The position numbers and the translations under genes were made by a program. From Eudoraea sp. (GTDB lineage: Bacteria > Bacteroidota > Bacteroidia > Flavobacteriales > Flavobacteriaceae), in contig JABDQS010000024.1 of NCBI GenBank assembly GCA_013042125.1, positions 1-11,330 of the forward strand: a DNA stretch of 11,330 bases, in the 5' to 3' direction. Of the stretch, positions 9,418 through 11,330 are shown in pieces (the stretch's first letter is position 1; every line of letters starts with the position of its first letter). The notes below the pieces were generated by a model. It was not told where the DNA came from and ran no database searches. It worked only from the letters and a program-made list of their open reading frames with translations.

Positions 9418-9446
9418 CAAATTTAAGAGTATTTCCCGGGAAACAA
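9418..9446 (-). promoter_or_regulatory. Candidate Bacteroidota-type promoter for maeB-ruvA-sprA
   Basis: Reading the minus strand, TTG at 9446-9444 is followed after 18 bases by TAAATTTG at 9425-9418. This fits the Bacteroidota primary sigma-factor consensus TTG, 17-23 bases, TAnnTTTG exactly. The last base of the -7 element lies 17 bases before the maeB ATG at 9400, implying a very short leader of about ten bases. The gap is AT-rich, so chance matches are possible; the short leader lowers confidence. A second TTG four bases further upstream (9450-9448) gives a 22-base spacer, which is also within range. Confidence 0.45.
9432..9443. repeat. Perfect 12-base palindrome in the spacer of the candidate maeB promoter
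   Basis: TTTCCCGGGAAA is its own reverse complement. It lies wholly between the -33-like TTG and the -7-like TAAATTTG ahead of maeB. A dimeric repressor bound there would be expected to block the promoter, so it is a candidate operator. The flanking bases do not extend the symmetry. It could still be a chance palindrome, since only one copy is visible in the window. Confidence 0.35.
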
Positions 9447-9518
9447 ACAAATCAGGGAATACAAATGACATAGCATCTACATCACCTGGAAAATATTAGA
9501 ATTTATTATATCTTAAAT

Positions 9519-10832
9519 TTATACTTCGGTTTTATCTGCCGCTACATTCAGACGCAAGGCCAAAGCTGCTGCTATAACAAAACACACCCCGCCAAAAAGG
9601 ATTGCGTTTACAGCACTGCCTCCCAACAAGTATTTATAGATTGGCCCGAAAGTTAAAGTTTCTATTCCCATTGGGATCACGATCATCATATTCAAAATAC
9701 CCATATAAACCCCGCGTCGATCTTGAGGAACTACTTTTGAAACCATGGTATAAGGAATACCCATCATTGCTGCCCAACCAATACCAAATAAGACCATTGG
9801 GGCTAAAACGAGTACCATATCATCAATAAATGGAATTGAAAACAAGGCGATTGCTGTACCTACTAAACTATAGGCATACACTTTTTTGCTGCCGAATTTA
9901 AGAGTTAATGGTACTAATCCCAGTGCCACTACCATGGTTACAATATTATATGTTAAACTCATTTGTGCCGATTGTGATGCAGCATCAGAGATACCAAAAC
10001 CCATTGTTTTCATAAATAAAGGGGTTATATACTGCCAGTACACAAATAGCGCATACCATTGAAAAAGATATACCAAGGAAAGTTTCCACATAAACTTTGG
10101 CATTTCTTTTATTGCATTGGCAATTTCCTTAAAAGGCTGCGCCAATCTTTCTGAAAAAGGTTTACTTTTCGCTTCATTTATTTCGGCTAATTCTTCATCT
10201 GTTGGTGGGATTTCCGGAGTTTTTAAAACTGACCACAAAACCGTAGCCATAGACAATATTCCTCCTAAGCTAAAAGAATAATACATCCAAGTAGGGATAA
10301 CACCGTCACCGGAAACGGTTTCAGCTCCAAATATTTTTTGAAATAAAACTATTGAGCCCATTGCCAATAAGATACCCGCACCCACAAACAGACTTTGCAT
10401 TTGATAGCCTAAACTCAATTGCTTTTCCGGAAGCTTATCCCCAACAAAAGCCCTGTAAGGTTCCATGGCCATATTGTTTCCTACATCTAAAATCCATAGT
10501 AACCCGACGGCAAACCACAATACCGGACTAGTGGGAAAAGCAAAGAGACAGATACTACCAATTAATGCTCCTATCAAAAAGTAAGGTTTACGTCTGCCCC
10601 ATTTAGGTGACCACGTTTTATCTGACATTGCACCAATTAGCGGTTGTACTATCAAGCCTGTAACCGGCCCGGCTATATTTAAAATTGGCAGCATTTCTTC
10701 AGGCGCGCCTAAATAAAGAAATATGGGGTTAATAGCAGTTTGTTGTAATCCGAAACTATATTGAATTCCCAAGAATCCAACGTTCATATTAAAAATCTGC
10801 CAAAAACTTAACTCCGGTTTCATAATTCTCAT
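9519..10832 (-). CDS. MFS sugar transporter, SLC45-like / MalT-like (probable maltose or related oligosaccharide uptake)
   Basis: This is a 437-residue inner-membrane carrier of the major facilitator superfamily with about twelve hydrophobic helices, roughly at 10-38, 47-68, 82-100, 103-122, 143-166, 183-204, then 249-273, 290-311, 317-334, 337-357, 373-395 and 403-427. A charged cytoplasmic loop (205-248, TPEIPPTDEELAEINEAK) separates the two halves. Family signatures are GAMSDKTWSPKWGRRKPY (67-84, MFS motif A with its Asp and Arg residues), WILDVGNNMAMEPYRAFVGD (113-132) and DRRGVYMG (371-378). LGIQYSFGLQQTAINPIF (21-38) in helix 1 resembles Bacteroidota transporters often found beside maltose or alpha-glucan genes, so a maltose-like substrate is inferred; no such genes are visible here. 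The start could be the ATG at 10832 or, three codons on, at 10823, which gives MKPELSFWQIFNM and matches relatives well as I recall them. Hand-counted GC on sample lines is about 37-43%, lower than maeB (45-48%). It has its own upstream gap with a palindrome and is separated from maeB by 118 bases, so it is probably transcribed separately. Confidence 0.88.
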   Translation of the reverse strand: MRIMKPELSFWQIFNMNVGFLGIQYSFGLQQTAINPIFLYLGAPEEMLPILNIAGPVTGLIVQPLIGAMSDKTWSPKWGRRKPYFLIGALIGSICLFAFPTSPVLWFAVGLLWILDVGNNMAMEPYRAFVGDKLPEKQLSLGYQMQSLFVGAGILLAMGSIVLFQKIFGAETVSGDGVIPTWMYYSFSLGGILSMATVLWSVLKTPEIPPTDEELAEINEAKSKPFSERLAQPFKEIANAIKEMPKFMWKLSLVYLFQWYALFVYWQYITPLFMKTMGFGISDAASQSAQMSLTYNIVTMVVALGLVPLTLKFGSKKVYAYSLVGTAIALFSIPFIDDMVLVLAPMVLFGIGWAAMMGIPYTMVSKVVPQDRRGVYMGILNMMIVIPMGIETLTFGPIYKYLLGGSAVNAILFGGVCFVIAAALALRLNVAADKTEV

Positions 10833-10849
10833 ATCGTTCGCGGTTTATG

Positions 10850-10969
10850 AATTGATATAGCGGTATATTAAAATAACTCGATTAATAACCTCTCAATATA
10901 GGGTTTTATCATTATTCTTAATAAGATCTTATTTATAAAGTTGAGCTTTTTGGAACGAAATCGATATAG
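10850..10969 (+). repeat. Pair of near-identical 11-base words bracketing the gap upstream of the transporter
   Basis: On the plus strand AATTGATATAG (10850-10860) and AATCGATATAG (10959-10969) differ at one position. Both are followed by CGGTA, directly in the first copy and after three bases in the second. The copies start 109 bases apart and enclose most of the gap, including the 14-base palindrome. They may be regulator sites, a trace of insertion, or chance in AT-rich DNA. Confidence 0.25.
10920..10933. repeat. Perfect 14-base palindrome upstream of the MFS transporter (candidate operator)
   Basis: AATAAGATCTTATT is fully self-complementary and lies 88 bases upstream of the transporter ATG, about 24 bases upstream of the weak candidate promoter. 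Two-fold symmetry and its place before a sugar transporter suggest a binding site for a dimeric regulator. As RNA it could fold only into five A-U pairs around a GATC loop, too weak for a terminator. No regulator gene is in the window, so the cognate protein is unknown. Confidence 0.4.
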
Positions 10970-10980
10970 TAACGGTAGAA

Positions 10981-11330
10981 TTATTCGAGAAATTTGATAT
11001 TTCGTTTTAACCCGGCAAACTTTGTGCGTTTTACTGCAGAGCCTTTGAATACCTTTTTAAAAACATCTTCCGTGATCTCTTCCCACTCCTTTTTACTCAT
11101 GGAGAGTAATTCCGGTTCAGGATCGAAGAGAGGAGTTTGGTGCGATTTCGAGAAACGGTTCCAGGGACACACATCCTGGCACACATCGCAGCCAAAGATC
11201 CAATCATCCATTTGACCCCGAAAGGATGCAGGGATCTCATTCTTTAATTCTATGGTAAGATATGATATGCACTTGCTGCCATCTACTACATAGGGCTGCA
11301 CAATTGCCTGTGTTGGGCAGGCATCTATAC
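10981..11330 (-). CDS. queG: Epoxyqueuosine reductase QueG, C-terminal part (5' end cut by window edge)
   Basis: QueG reduces epoxyqueuosine to queuosine at the wobble position of tRNAs, the last step of queuosine synthesis, using cobalamin and two [4Fe-4S] clusters (family knowledge). Only the last 116 codons are visible. The first visible residues, IDACPTQAI, are the end of the first ferredoxin-type cysteine motif. They are followed by [13 protein letters not shown], a QueG signature, and by [17 protein letters not shown], which carries the second cluster motif CxxCxxxCP. Five cluster cysteines are in view; the remainder and the N-terminal cobalamin-binding domain (expected to be about 190 residues) lie outside the window. 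The GTG at 11301 sits between conserved cysteine motifs and is internal, not the true start. The C-terminal region ([20 protein letters not shown]) is normal for the family and the stop at 10981 looks genuine. Confidence 0.95.
   Translation of the reverse strand, partial: IDACPTQAIVQPYVVDGSKCISYLTIELKNEIPASFRGQMDDWIFGCDVCQDVCPWNRFSKSHQTPLFDPEPELLSMSKKEWEEITEDVFKKVFKGSAVKRTKFAGLKRNIKFLE

Larger units (their letters stand above)
9401..9518. other. Intergenic gap between the transporter gene and maeB
   Basis: These 118 AT-rich bases hold the candidate maeB promoter and the 12-base palindrome. Just after the transporter stop codon a weak AT-only inverted repeat (AATTTA at 9519-9514, TAAATT at 9505-9500 on the minus strand) can be drawn. 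It has no GC base pair and no following T-run, so I do not call it a terminator. No small gene is evident. Confidence 0.6.
10833..10980. other. Intergenic gap upstream of the MFS transporter
   Basis: These 148 AT-rich bases separate the queG stop from the transporter start and presumably contain the transporter promoter. The best candidate on the minus strand is TTG at 10896-10894, then 18 bases, then TATTTTAA at 10875-10868. This matches only the first part of the TAnnTTTG consensus and is weak. The gap also contains a 14-base palindrome (10920-10933) and two near-identical AATYGATATAG words about 109 bases apart. No hairpin with a GC-rich stem and T-run ends queG here. Confidence 0.5.

Noticed and set aside
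9500..9521. AT-only inverted repeat after the transporter stop codon as a terminator
   Set aside because: The stem has only A-T pairs, the loop is eight bases and no T-run follows, so it is not distinguishable from AT-rich background.

Overview
The window looks like chromosomal DNA of a Flavobacteriia-type Bacteroidota. The strongest evidence is a nearly complete sprA, which encodes the giant outer-membrane channel of the type IX secretion and gliding machinery and is specific to this phylum. Supporting signs are the moderate-to-low GC, the lack of Shine-Dalgarno sequences before the genes, and a promoter of the Bacteroidota type (TTG, 18 bases, TAnnTTTG) ahead of the malic enzyme gene. Every convincing gene lies on the minus strand, so transcription runs from position 11330 towards position 1.

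In transcription order: the C-terminal 116 codons of queG (epoxyqueuosine reductase, cut by the right edge); a 148-base gap holding a 14-base palindrome; a 12-helix sugar transporter of the MFS/SLC45-like (MalT-like) type; a 118-base gap with a candidate promoter and a 12-base palindrome; maeB (malic enzyme fused to a phosphotransacetylase-like domain); ruvA (Holliday junction protein); and sprA, whose 2159 visible codons run off the left edge with an estimated tenth of the protein missing. maeB, ruvA and sprA are separated by 31 and 5 bases and are most likely one transcription unit. No gene-free stretch exceeds 148 bases.

The genes do not form one pathway. queG matures tRNA, the transporter probably imports an oligosaccharide, maeB links malate to pyruvate and NADPH, ruvA serves recombination, and sprA exports folded proteins and adhesins across the outer membrane. 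From memory, queG, maeB, ruvA and sprA lie close together in many Flavobacteriia; the transporter between queG and maeB, with visibly lower GC, looks like the variable element.

I found no tRNA, rRNA, CRISPR array, insertion sequence or defence system, and nothing that amounts to a new biological system. The points worth a second look are the non-ATG start of sprA immediately after ruvA, the two perfect palindromes in the gaps, and the compositionally distinct transporter.
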